Below, piece by piece: positions 27,389 to 35,820 of a stretch of DNA of 64,000 bases. Source of the DNA: Paenibacillus mangrovi (GTDB lineage: Bacteria; Bacillota; Bacilli; Paenibacillales; Paenibacillaceae); assembly GCF_022898935.1 (NCBI RefSeq), contig NZ_JALIRP010000007.1, positions 186,001-250,000 on the forward strand, written 5' to 3'. How positions within the stretch are numbered: position 1 is the stretch's first letter; each line of letters opens with the position of its first letter. Under the pieces are notes generated by a model. It ran no database searches. It had not been told where the DNA came from and worked only from the letters and a program-made list of their open reading frames with translations. Position numbers and translations under genes: made by a program.

Positions 27389-29050
27389 CTATTTCCCGTT
27401 GCGATACTCTTGCGGGGTAACATCGTTACACTTCTTGAAAAAACGGGTAAAGGCAAGCCCAGATAGATAGCCCACCGCTTTAGCGATATCCTGGGTTTTC
27501 ATGTTCGTTTCCTTTAACAGCTTTTTTGCTTCTTCGTTGCGAACCGAAGCAATATACTCGGATATGCCGATACCTGTCACGTTTTTATACAAGCGTGATA
27601 AATAAGAAGCATTCAAATGAACTTGTTCGGCAAGGTCTGTTAGTGATATATTGCCGGCGATATTTGCATGAACATATTCGCGCACCTTATCGATGATAAT
27701 ATGCGAACTTTTATCCTTATCGTTGTTTTGGCAATCGAATATACATTCCGCCAATCGCTTGAAATATTCAATCAATTCCACCCACGAAATAATATTGCTT
27801 GTGTCGAACAGCTTGTCGATCGGCACCTGCTCAACCACTTTGCGCATGAGACCATGCCTGTTCATATAAGACATGAAGATCGATGCAAGGGAATGATAAA
27901 TTTCCATTTTGAGGTAATCATTGCATTCGTCTTCCGCGAGACTGCCCAGAACTTCCTTCAGTACAATCGTAAATTGCTCTTCTCCTCCATTTTCAAGATG
28001 GAAGTTCATGAGCTGAAATTTCCTTAGCAGCGAGAATCCGATTACTTTATTCGCGCTTGCGGTCTCCATCTCCGATATGGGAGAATGATTACCTTCAACC
28101 AATAACACTTCACATTGTAAACCGATTTCTTGCGCCAACAGTGACAGGAACCGGTCGAACTTTTCGGAGATCCCAGTCCATTCGCAGGGCTGATCGCTTA
28201 AAACGAAAGAAACGGGCAATCGCAGCAAATCCCGGCACGCGTTCTGTATCGTTTCAAGTATTCCTTTAACGAAATAGAACGTACGCTGCCATACTTCGTC
28301 TTCAGTAAGGAACGCTTCTGATTTTTTGGGCTGGATGAAGCATATCATTTTGGATTGTTCGTACACGACCGATATAAATTTCGCACCCTCGCCTAGGCAT
28401 TCCTCCATGATGTTCTGTACGGCGAAGATTAGCAGATCCTGCTCGGGTCTCATCGAGATATTGCGCCAGCTGTCAATGCGTGCAATAAGTAGATAAACAG
28501 GAAAGCGGCTATGCAGAGGCATACCTATCTCAGCAAAATCTTTTTCGATGCGAGCATGATTTTTCGATTTTCCATGCAGCAGCGCCATCATGTACTCCTT
28601 CTGCAGCATTGGGATGGCTAACTTCATGTGCCGTTCTGCTTTTTCGACTAGCTTCTTCGCTGTAAATTCTTCCTCGATCGATTGAATGGCCCTTGATACG
28701 ACTTGAACAATTTTGGACTGCTCTTCTGTTTTCAATATGTAGTCGAACGCACCCAGACTCAGCGCGCTTTGCACATAATCAAAATCGTTATAACTGGTCA
28801 AAAAGATGACTTTGCAGCTCGGCCACTGCACTTTAATCTCTTGCAGCAATTCGATCCCTTCCATATGAGGCATCTTGATATCGGACAGGACGATGTCGAT
28901 TTTATTTTTCATGAGGATTTCAAGCGCTTGCATGCCTGAATATGCTTTATATACTTCAACATCAAGCTGTACTTCCTCCAGAAGCGTTTCAGATAAATGA
29001 TCGACAATAATCGGAACGTCATCTACGATTAACAGACGATGCAAATTCAA
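27389..29050 (-). CDS. response regulator with AraC-type DNA-binding domain (cluster B)
   Basis: This 553-residue regulator has a receiver domain at 1-125 with Asp10/Asp11 and phospho-acceptor Asp57 (LSDIKMP), and Lys in YILKT. A long middle domain of about 320 residues follows. The AraC double helix-turn-helix lies at about 450-550 (YLSRLYKNVTGIG and GLAFTRFFKKCNDVTPQEYR). It overlaps the kinase gene by four bases. Here the kinase comes first, the reverse of cluster A. Confidence 0.93.
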   Translation of the reverse strand: MNLHRLLIVDDVPIIVDHLSETLLEEVQLDVEVYKAYSGMQALEILMKNKIDIVLSDIKMPHMEGIELLQEIKVQWPSCKVIFLTSYNDFDYVQSALSLGAFDYILKTEEQSKIVQVVSRAIQSIEEEFTAKKLVEKAERHMKLAIPMLQKEYMMALLHGKSKNHARIEKDFAEIGMPLHSRFPVYLLIARIDSWRNISMRPEQDLLIFAVQNIMEECLGEGAKFISVVYEQSKMICFIQPKKSEAFLTEDEVWQRTFYFVKGILETIQNACRDLLRLPVSFVLSDQPCEWTGISEKFDRFLSLLAQEIGLQCEVLLVEGNHSPISEMETASANKVIGFSLLRKFQLMNFHLENGGEEQFTIVLKEVLGSLAEDECNDYLKMEIYHSLASIFMSYMNRHGLMRKVVEQVPIDKLFDTSNIISWVELIEYFKRLAECIFDCQNNDKDKSSHIIIDKVREYVHANIAGNISLTDLAEQVHLNASYLSRLYKNVTGIGISEYIASVRNEEAKKLLKETNMKTQDIAKAVGYLSGLAFTRFFKKCNDVTPQEYRNGK

Positions 29051-30795
29051 TCTCCCCTTAATTCAGGAATAGGCTCTTTTTTAAATCGAAGTCGTACCCA
29101 TAAGCCGCCCAAACCAGATCTACCGAGCTTAATTCCACTGTCTGGTCCAAACTTGATCCGGATGCGTCTGTGTACATTGTTTAGACCCGATATATCTTCG
29201 TTAGTACCTGGTGTGCGTAGAACCTGTTCTTGCAACTGAGAGATGTCATCATCCGTCAACAAATCGCCGTTATCCTCAACATGGATCATGATGTGGGTAT
29301 CATCTTCGTTCACATGAATGAAGAGCTTGCCGCCGGAATGTTTATTGCTGAACGCATATTTATACGCATTTTCAATGACAGGCTGTACAATTAATCTCGG
29401 TACGGCCAATGATTGACTGAACGAAATTTGCTCCGGAAAAGTAACGTCAACGCGGTCCATAAAACATATTTTTTGAATGTTCACATACGTCTGGCTATGG
29501 TTCATTTCGGTTACTAACGGTATTTCATCGGCACCGTCCCGTGTCATAAGTTGAAAGTACTGCCCGACTGATAACGAGAAACGGTAAGCGGTCTCAATAT
29601 CTTCCGATAAAATCAGCTGATTTAGAACGAACAGACAATTATATAGAAAGTGTGGATTAATTTGTGATTGCAACCGCTTTAATTCATGGCGCTGACTGAT
29701 AATTTTCTGGTGATACACTTCCGAGATGAGCTCGTCCAATCTTTCGACCATATCATTATAGCCTTGATATAAATAAGCAAATTCATCATTGCGACGCGGT
29801 ACCTCGATCGGCTGCAGTTGACCCGTCTTCGTACGCTTGAACGCGATGACCAGTTTTTTAAGCGGCTTGTGAATGATACGGTAGATCGAGTAAGAAAAGA
29901 GGACGATCAATATGAGCGACACGGCAAAGAGTATCCACAGCTTTATTTCGTACTTTCTCAATTCCCCCAGCAAGCTGCTTTCCGGGATAAAAGTTACCAT
30001 GTACATCCCCAGTGTTGGAGACAGACGATACGCAAGCATATATCGTTCTTTTTGGTAAGTAACATACTCGATTCCCTCAGTAGCTTTCCATTGATGAAGA
30101 TGGTTTTGCAGCCATATGGTACGTTTCGGGTCAATTCCAGTGGAGACGAATGATCCCTCAAAAAAACCGGCAAGCTCCGTGCTTATCCCTACCGATTGAG
30201 GGGTGTCAGATAACAGATTCCGAAGTTCAGGCAAGGAAAGCTCCACACTTTGCACAAATAGCGGACGATTATTCTGAGCACCTCCGTATCGGAAACGAAT
30301 CCATAGACGCCCGTCCCAGGAAACCAAGGATCCTTCATGGGTGTACAACTTCACCATAGCCTCATATTCCGGAGCATTGATAGAGGTAAAATACTCCGAG
30401 CTCGAGATGGTCCGGTTAATGGAAGGAATATAGGTCTTCACCTCTGAAATAAACGGACTCGATTGCTTCACAAGCTTGAGTCTTCGTTGAATCGACTGTA
30501 TTTTCTCGACTTTCTCATAGTCGTCCAATTCATTGCCATTTGCAGCCAATATCAGCAGATCTTTATCCAATACGAACTCCGGCAGCAGCCGTAGAATCCG
30601 TTCGCTCTCAATTTCCAACAAATGCAGGACGTTCATATTGCTGGCCAGGATCGACTCCGAAATTTTATTCTTCAGATCTTCTTTCCCGTTATTGACGAAT
30701 GTAAGCATGATGAGAAACAAAGGAGTCAATATCATGATAAAGGCTAATATAAGCCGCAAAAAAATCGGTGACGATCTGCGGATTCCATGCACCAA
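29047..30795 (-). CDS. sensor histidine kinase, YesM type (cluster B)
   Basis: This 582-residue kinase has helix 1 at about 15-32, an extracellular sensor region to about 275, helix 2 at about 280-302 and HAMP. A YesM-type core follows with phospho-acceptor His382 in SQINPHFLYN, and ATP-binding motifs ENAYKYAF and VEDNGDL. It is coupled to the response regulator by a four-base overlap and follows the LplC-like permease closely, so sensor and importer are made together. The likely signal is the transported glycan. Confidence 0.92.
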   Translation of the reverse strand: MVHGIRRSSPIFLRLILAFIMILTPLFLIMLTFVNNGKEDLKNKISESILASNMNVLHLLEIESERILRLLPEFVLDKDLLILAANGNELDDYEKVEKIQSIQRRLKLVKQSSPFISEVKTYIPSINRTISSSEYFTSINAPEYEAMVKLYTHEGSLVSWDGRLWIRFRYGGAQNNRPLFVQSVELSLPELRNLLSDTPQSVGISTELAGFFEGSFVSTGIDPKRTIWLQNHLHQWKATEGIEYVTYQKERYMLAYRLSPTLGMYMVTFIPESSLLGELRKYEIKLWILFAVSLILIVLFSYSIYRIIHKPLKKLVIAFKRTKTGQLQPIEVPRRNDEFAYLYQGYNDMVERLDELISEVYHQKIISQRHELKRLQSQINPHFLYNCLFVLNQLILSEDIETAYRFSLSVGQYFQLMTRDGADEIPLVTEMNHSQTYVNIQKICFMDRVDVTFPEQISFSQSLAVPRLIVQPVIENAYKYAFSNKHSGGKLFIHVNEDDTHIMIHVEDNGDLLTDDDISQLQEQVLRTPGTNEDISGLNNVHRRIRIKFGPDSGIKLGRSGLGGLWVRLRFKKEPIPELRGD

Positions 30796-30838
30796 TAATC
30801 ACTCTCCTTGTTTCATACATCAAAATTCTCGTTGTCTA

Positions 30839-31723
30839 TTATTCTTTGACACTGCCCATGACAATCCCTTTTACGAAGAAACGCTGCAGGAAAGGATATA
30901 CGAGCAAAATCGGCAGGGCTGCAACATAGATTTGAGCGGCAGTACTTGTACGATCGGACATTTGCAGCAGCAGCTCCGCTTCCTGAGCCGATAAAAAACG
31001 CGGATCTTTGCTAATCACGATGGTTTGCAGAAAGGTTTGCAACGGGTAGTTGTCCGGGTTATTCATCAGAATTAACCCATCAAACCAGCTGTTCCAATGT
31101 CCTACCATACTGAATAGTGTAATCGTTGCCAAAGCAGGAAGCGAGAGCGGAACATAAAATTTCCACAAAATCATAAAATGTCCTGCTCCATCTATACGGG
31201 CCGATTCTTCCAGCTCCTTCGGCAAACTGCGGAAAAAATTAAGAAGTAAAATGACATTAAATACAGGCACAGCCGATGGAAGGACAAGCGCCCAGATCGA
31301 ATCCATTAGCCCCGTTGCCTTGATCGTCATAAACCATGGAATCAGTCCGCCACTAAATAACATCGTAATAACGAATATCCAGACATATACGGTCCGGGGA
31401 CGAAAATAGGATGAATCTTTCGATAACGGATAAGCAGCCGTAATTGTCAGCAGCAAATTGATTCCCGTTCCCAGCAGTACACGTTTGACGGATACCCAAA
31501 AGGCAGTAAAGTATTGGGGCTTATCAAATATATTCTGATATGCTGCCGTTGTAAATTCGACAGGCCAGAGCTTCACAATTCCGGCCGAAGCCGCAGCCCC
31601 TGAACTTAGCGATACCGCAAAAATATGGACGAGCGGCAACACACAGAGAAGAGAAAGCGCCATCAAAAAGACGTAGTTGCAGACAACGAATATTTTTCTG
31701 CTTATAGAAGCGTGGGAAACCAT
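30839..31723 (-). CDS. carbohydrate ABC transporter permease, LplC type (cluster B)
   Basis: This permease has 294 residues from the ATG at 31723, chosen for GGAGGGG nine bases upstream; the frame remains open to 31795. It has six membrane helices, an EAA loop (L-E-E-S-A-R-I-D-G-A-G-H, with Ser instead of the second Ala) and the ending GIVMGSVKE. It is very similar in layout to the cluster A LplC-type protein, pointing to duplication of the transporter module. Confidence 0.92.
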   Translation of the reverse strand: MVSHASISRKIFVVCNYVFLMALSLLCVLPLVHIFAVSLSSGAAASAGIVKLWPVEFTTAAYQNIFDKPQYFTAFWVSVKRVLLGTGINLLLTITAAYPLSKDSSYFRPRTVYVWIFVITMLFSGGLIPWFMTIKATGLMDSIWALVLPSAVPVFNVILLLNFFRSLPKELEESARIDGAGHFMILWKFYVPLSLPALATITLFSMVGHWNSWFDGLILMNNPDNYPLQTFLQTIVISKDPRFLSAQEAELLLQMSDRTSTAAQIYVAALPILLVYPFLQRFFVKGIVMGSVKE

Positions 31724-31742
31724 GATTGTACTCCCCTCCGGG

Positions 31743-32642
31743 TTAGAAAATACGGTAGTTGGCAAAACGGTAAGCCATAAAATAAGAACAAGCAATCATA
31801 ATTAAGGAGACGGTGGACTTCAGCAGTCCAACTGCCGTAGCAAGTCCGTATTGGGATTGTAAAATGCCAAGACGATAGACAAGCGTGTCGATGATATCGC
31901 CGCTTTCATATACGGGCGGACTATACAAGTTAAAAATTTGATCGAAGCCCGCATTCAGAACATTCCCGATACTAAGCGTCACCATTAAAATGGCAATGGG
32001 CATAATCCCCGGCAGCGTTACATGCCACATCTGGCGAATCCGATTGGCTCCATCGATGCTTGCAGCTTCGTATAAAGTAGGGTTAATACCCGTTAACGCC
32101 GCTAAATACACGATCGTGCTGAATCCGAATTCTTTCCAAACATCGGACGACACGAGAATAAACCGAAACCAGTTATTGTCTCCAAGAAAAAAAATCGGTT
32201 GAACACCGAATATTCCGAGGGTTTGATTGACTAATCCGTTTGACGGAGACAACAGATCGATCAGAATCCCGCCTAAAATAACCCAGGAAAGAAAATGAGG
32301 CAAATAAACAAGGGTTTGAAACGTTCTTTTAAACATCGTTTTTCTTACTTCATTCAAAAGTAATGCAACGAAAATTGGTACGATGAGACCTGCGATTATT
32401 TTCATCGATGCGATCAACAGTGTATTTACGAAGACTCTCTTTGTATCCGGTAGATTGAACAAATACTCAAAATTTCTCCAACCTACCCAAGGAGATCCGA
32501 ATATTCCTTTAGTGGGAATATACTTCTCAAAAGCGATCACAATCCCCGCCATCGGCCAGTAGCTATAGACAGCCAATATCGCCAAACTTGGCAGCAGCAT
32601 GAGATGTAAAGGCAACCGTTCATTTCGTAGAAACTTCAGCAT
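31743..32642 (-). CDS. carbohydrate ABC transporter permease, LplB type (cluster B)
   Basis: This 299-residue protein has six membrane helices, an EAA loop (Y-E-A-A-S-I-D-G-A-N-R) and the terminal YRFANYRIF. It pairs with the LplC-type protein 19 bases downstream and follows the binding protein by about 90 bases. Confidence 0.92.
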   Translation of the reverse strand: MLKFLRNERLPLHLMLLPSLAILAVYSYWPMAGIVIAFEKYIPTKGIFGSPWVGWRNFEYLFNLPDTKRVFVNTLLIASMKIIAGLIVPIFVALLLNEVRKTMFKRTFQTLVYLPHFLSWVILGGILIDLLSPSNGLVNQTLGIFGVQPIFFLGDNNWFRFILVSSDVWKEFGFSTIVYLAALTGINPTLYEAASIDGANRIRQMWHVTLPGIMPIAILMVTLSIGNVLNAGFDQIFNLYSPPVYESGDIIDTLVYRLGILQSQYGLATAVGLLKSTVSLIMIACSYFMAYRFANYRIF

Positions 32643-32734
32643 GTCTTAAGAAACCTCCGTTTATAGAATGTCCATGATGGATTGAAGTGCTCTGAATGCG
32701 AATCTTATTCGCTTCCCGAGCACTTCTTTCCGCC

Positions 32735-34420
32735 CTATTTCTTTACTGTTTCATACCATTCATTGGCTTCCTTGGTCATTTGTTCGCCGCCAAGCTTTTT
32801 CCATTCCTCTACGAATTTATCGAATTCGTCCACCGATACTTTGTTCATAATGATTTTGGTGAAGGTTTCCTTCGTTTTTTCTCCCAGTATTCCTTTCATC
32901 TCGAGCATAGCCGGTGTCAAGGTTCCATAAAACTCATCTACCTGGTACCGTTTCTCCTGGTCATACTGATTCATGATCGCAAACGATCCGCCTGGCTTGG
33001 AGATCGCCCATTCGTTCCACATATTCAGGTCTCCCGCCAAATATTGCTGTACGCGCTTGTAACGTAAATTGATTTCAGGGTTCGTTCCGAGCAGCGACGG
33101 GTCTTTCGCTTCGATTGCTTTTGGAAGCAGTTTTCCAGCAGGAAGATTCTCATCTTGGGCGAAAAATACGGTTGGATTGATCTTCCATAGCAACGCGCTC
33201 TTATCAACCTCCGATTTTCCGAACATGTACACTTTATTATCATCCCTCGAACTAGTTTGGATCTCAATCCACTTATTGATAATCTTCATCACGGCTTCAG
33301 GATGCTTCGCCTTTTTGGATACAACGAAATAAGAGTCTACACCGATACCTGTGGCGGTCTTCGCTGGATTATCGTCAATTGACACAATTGGATAAGCTTC
33401 CCAATCTTGAGCAAGCTTCCCATTCTGTACTGCAGCTGATTGAAGAGGCCAAATGCTCTGCCAGAACGCCCCATATGCTATGCCTATTTTGCCCGCAACG
33501 ACAAGCTCGTTTTCCTTATCCTGATCTTTAACGGCAAATTCGGGATCGATCATTCCCGCTTTGTACATATCCTGGAGTTGCTTGAGTGCCTGCTTCATTT
33601 CCGGCATGATGGTTCCAAACATCAACTTGCCTGAGGAATCTTTGACCCATATGCCCGGATAGGCATGGTACCCGTTGAAGAAGCCTTGCAGATCATATGC
33701 TCCGCCATTAATATAGTCACTGTTAAGAGCGAAAGCATAGGTCTTGCCGGTTCCACTAGGATCCTGTTTTGTGAATTCTTCGGCGATCTTGATCACGTCC
33801 TGCATCGTCTGCGGCTTAGGTAAGCCAAGCTTCTCCAGCCAGTCCTTGCGAATCCACAAATAGCTGGAAGAGTTATAAGGATTGTCTGTAGCAGGGAAAG
33901 CCATTAGTCGGTTATCGAACGTAGCGGTGCTTAACTGGCGCCCTCCGTCAAGATTGAACCATTCCTTCGTCTTCGGAGTTGCATATTTATCGAATATATC
34001 CGTTACGTCCGCAATCATATCTGCTTCCTGTAACTCTTGCAGTTCACTAGCTGAGACACGGAAAAAGTCCGGAATGTTATTCGAGGCAATGCTGATTTTG
34101 AGCTTTTCCGAATACTTGTCGGAAACCCAGCTGTTCTTGATTTTAATGCCGAGATCCTTCTCATAGGCATCGTAAACCGCATTCTTATCGATGGATTCAC
34201 CTTCATCAAACTTAATGTTGCTAACGGAACGTATCGTTGTCAATTCAATTGGCGGATCATACTTAGCCATCGGGTCGGTAGGAGTTTCCCCCGTTTTTTC
34301 AGTCGGCGCAGACGTTTCTCCCTGTGGCTGATTTGACGAATTACCGCCGCAAGCTGTCATGAAACTCAATGCAGATACGAGTGCAATGGACAAGCCCATT
34401 TTTAACAATCTCTTCTTCAT
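32735..34420 (-). CDS. extracellular solute-binding lipoprotein (YtcQ/LplA type, cluster B)
   Basis: This protein has 561 residues from the ATG at 34420, which has a GGGGGA site eight bases upstream. A lipobox ending MTAC gives lipidated Cys24, and a Pro/Thr/Glu tether follows. The body is a large family 1 sugar-binding protein, about 560 residues like its cluster A counterpart. It is the first gene of cluster B and sits behind a clear promoter with an adjacent palindromic operator (34457-34510). Confidence 0.93.
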   Translation of the reverse strand: MKKRLLKMGLSIALVSALSFMTACGGNSSNQPQGETSAPTEKTGETPTDPMAKYDPPIELTTIRSVSNIKFDEGESIDKNAVYDAYEKDLGIKIKNSWVSDKYSEKLKISIASNNIPDFFRVSASELQELQEADMIADVTDIFDKYATPKTKEWFNLDGGRQLSTATFDNRLMAFPATDNPYNSSSYLWIRKDWLEKLGLPKPQTMQDVIKIAEEFTKQDPSGTGKTYAFALNSDYINGGAYDLQGFFNGYHAYPGIWVKDSSGKLMFGTIMPEMKQALKQLQDMYKAGMIDPEFAVKDQDKENELVVAGKIGIAYGAFWQSIWPLQSAAVQNGKLAQDWEAYPIVSIDDNPAKTATGIGVDSYFVVSKKAKHPEAVMKIINKWIEIQTSSRDDNKVYMFGKSEVDKSALLWKINPTVFFAQDENLPAGKLLPKAIEAKDPSLLGTNPEINLRYKRVQQYLAGDLNMWNEWAISKPGGSFAIMNQYDQEKRYQVDEFYGTLTPAMLEMKGILGEKTKETFTKIIMNKVSVDEFDKFVEEWKKLGGEQMTKEANEWYETVKK

Positions 34421-34456
34421 GGCAAAGATCCCCCTACTTTTCATTTGCTATTTATG

Positions 34457-34474
34457 AAAGAAACCGGTTTCTTT
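34457..34474. promoter_or_regulatory. 18-base perfect palindrome, likely operator of cluster B
   Basis: AAAGAAACCGGTTTCTTT reads the same on both strands. It starts seven bases downstream of the -10 box, where a bound repressor would block RNA polymerase. The GAAACCGGTTTC centre resembles LacI/GalR-family and catabolite-type sites, but it is not the consensus cre. No LacI-family gene is in the window. Confidence 0.65.
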
Positions 34475-34480
34475 GTCTTC

Positions 34481-34510
34481 ATTATATTGGGAGGAGGAAA
34501 TATCAGACAA
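34481..34510 (-). promoter_or_regulatory. sigma-A type promoter of cluster B
   Basis: On the minus strand TTGTCT and TATAAT are separated by 18 bases, about 60 bases upstream of the binding protein start. This should drive the binding protein, permeases, kinase, regulator and GH110-like gene. Confidence 0.7.
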
Positions 34511-34648
34511 CATACGCATTTTTACATTGTAATACTCACTTTTACCATTTCATAATCAACTAGAGTAAAAGATTAATGACAAATTGAATAAGGGGATTTA
34601 TTTGTCATTGATTCACGACACATAATTCCCCTTAGAAATTTGTAATTT

Positions 34649-34746
34649 TCATTTAATGATGTCCATTCGCTTCAGGAATCTGTACATAAGTAGAGGCAAA
34701 AAGATCAAAATCGGTAGACCTTCAAGCAACACTTTCGAGCCATATT
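34649..34746 (-). pseudogene. possible C-terminal remnant of a membrane protein
   Basis: The 326 bases between the binding protein and the stalk-domain gene hold, beside the promoter, a short open frame right after the upstream stop codon. It reads YGSKVLLEGLPILIF followed by LPLLMYRFLKRMDIIK and a stop. It looks like the end of a membrane protein but has no start and no recognised family. It may be chance. Confidence 0.3.
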
Positions 34747-35598
34747 TTATTTAAAAATTCTTCCTACAGCCAAAATATATTTTAATTTTTCATCATAATT
34801 ACTGGCCGTAAATTTCTCTACCCTGTTGAATGTTTGATCCTTATGGAGAGCTGGCCGTGGTCGTTCATTATTCTGATCCGTAGTGTTCCAGTCGGCTTCC
34901 ATTTGGAAAGCATGTTCAAACATAAAGATGATGTGAAGATCTTCTTTTCCTTGGGCAATGGCTTTGCCGGTTACATTTTGTGCAGTCATAGCGATCGAAC
35001 CGTTTTGTAATTCCCCTTTCGTTGCCCCACTTAAAGTTAAATCGTAACGAAGAGGAAGAATGGCATAATTATCTTCAATGGAATCGCTAGAAAGATCAGA
35101 TTCTTTCATGAGTTCGATCATTTGATACTTGTCTAATAATTCACTTTCAAGATGCACCAATCCTGTCTTGGGATCTACTTTCGCTTGAAGATTTAAATGA
35201 TCAATTAGTGCACGCACCGGAATAAACAAAGACTGTTTATACATGACCGGAATGGTATCAATTGTTTTTGCAACGTTATTGACTTCAATATCCTTGGATC
35301 CGGCTGTAATCTTTAATACTTTGTCGTTCAATTGGATGGAAGCTGTTTTTGATGCCGAGTCGTAACTTACTTTGGCACCGATTAGCTCGCTTACTGCGCG
35401 CAAAGGGATCATCAGGCGATGATTTTCATCGAGGTAAGGCTGTTTCGGAAAAGTATACAGCACATCAAATTCGTTGATTTGCAGCAATACCGGTACATTC
35501 TTTTCGATCGTGAATGAAGAAGCATAACTGTGCTTGGTTAATCCTGAAAATGCGGCTATTACGGTCATCGCTGCGATGAAAATCTTCGCCTTTTTCAT
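34747..35598 (-). CDS. stalk-domain protein (copper amine oxidase N-terminal-like)
   Basis: This 283-residue secreted protein has a signal peptide at about residues 1-25. Residues 50-150 carry the stalk-domain signature common in Paenibacillus (RLMIPLRAVSELIGAKVSYD and SLFIPVRALIDHL as the two repeats). The C-terminal 130 residues were not recognised. Stalk domains are structural or sugar/wall-binding modules, often on surface proteins. No link to cluster B function is visible; it has its own spacing on both sides. Confidence 0.82.
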   Translation of the reverse strand: MKKAKIFIAAMTVIAAFSGLTKHSYASSFTIEKNVPVLLQINEFDVLYTFPKQPYLDENHRLMIPLRAVSELIGAKVSYDSASKTASIQLNDKVLKITAGSKDIEVNNVAKTIDTIPVMYKQSLFIPVRALIDHLNLQAKVDPKTGLVHLESELLDKYQMIELMKESDLSSDSIEDNYAILPLRYDLTLSGATKGELQNGSIAMTAQNVTGKAIAQGKEDLHIIFMFEHAFQMEADWNTTDQNNERPRPALHKDQTFNRVEKFTASNYDEKLKYILAVGRIFK

Positions 35599-35751
35599 TC
35601 TTCTTTCACTCCTAAGTTTGATTTGTAGTGGTAGGAAACAATATAACTGTATGAAATTGTTTCACTGTAAAAAACGTTCAATTAATCAAAAAGTTATATA
35701 TGAAAACGAAAATCATTAAGAAAATCCAATATGGTTCCACCTCATACAAAA

Positions 35752-35782
35752 ACAAAACAAGCCCGTGCTATCACAGACTTGT
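35752..35782 (-). terminator. intrinsic terminator after the GH38 alpha-mannosidase gene
   Basis: The stem ACAAGTCTGTG with CACGGGCTTGT (two G-T pairs) and an ATAG loop is followed by TTTGTTTTTG on the minus strand, about 40 bases past the stop codon. Confidence 0.75.
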
Positions 35783-35820
35783 TTGTTCCATACATTGCTA
35801 TGTTTTCACCTGGAATGCTT

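Noticed and set aside
34457..34474. A CcpA cre site at the cluster B promoter
   Set aside because: The palindrome lacks the TGNNANCGNTNNCA spacing of cre, so only a general repressor site is claimed.
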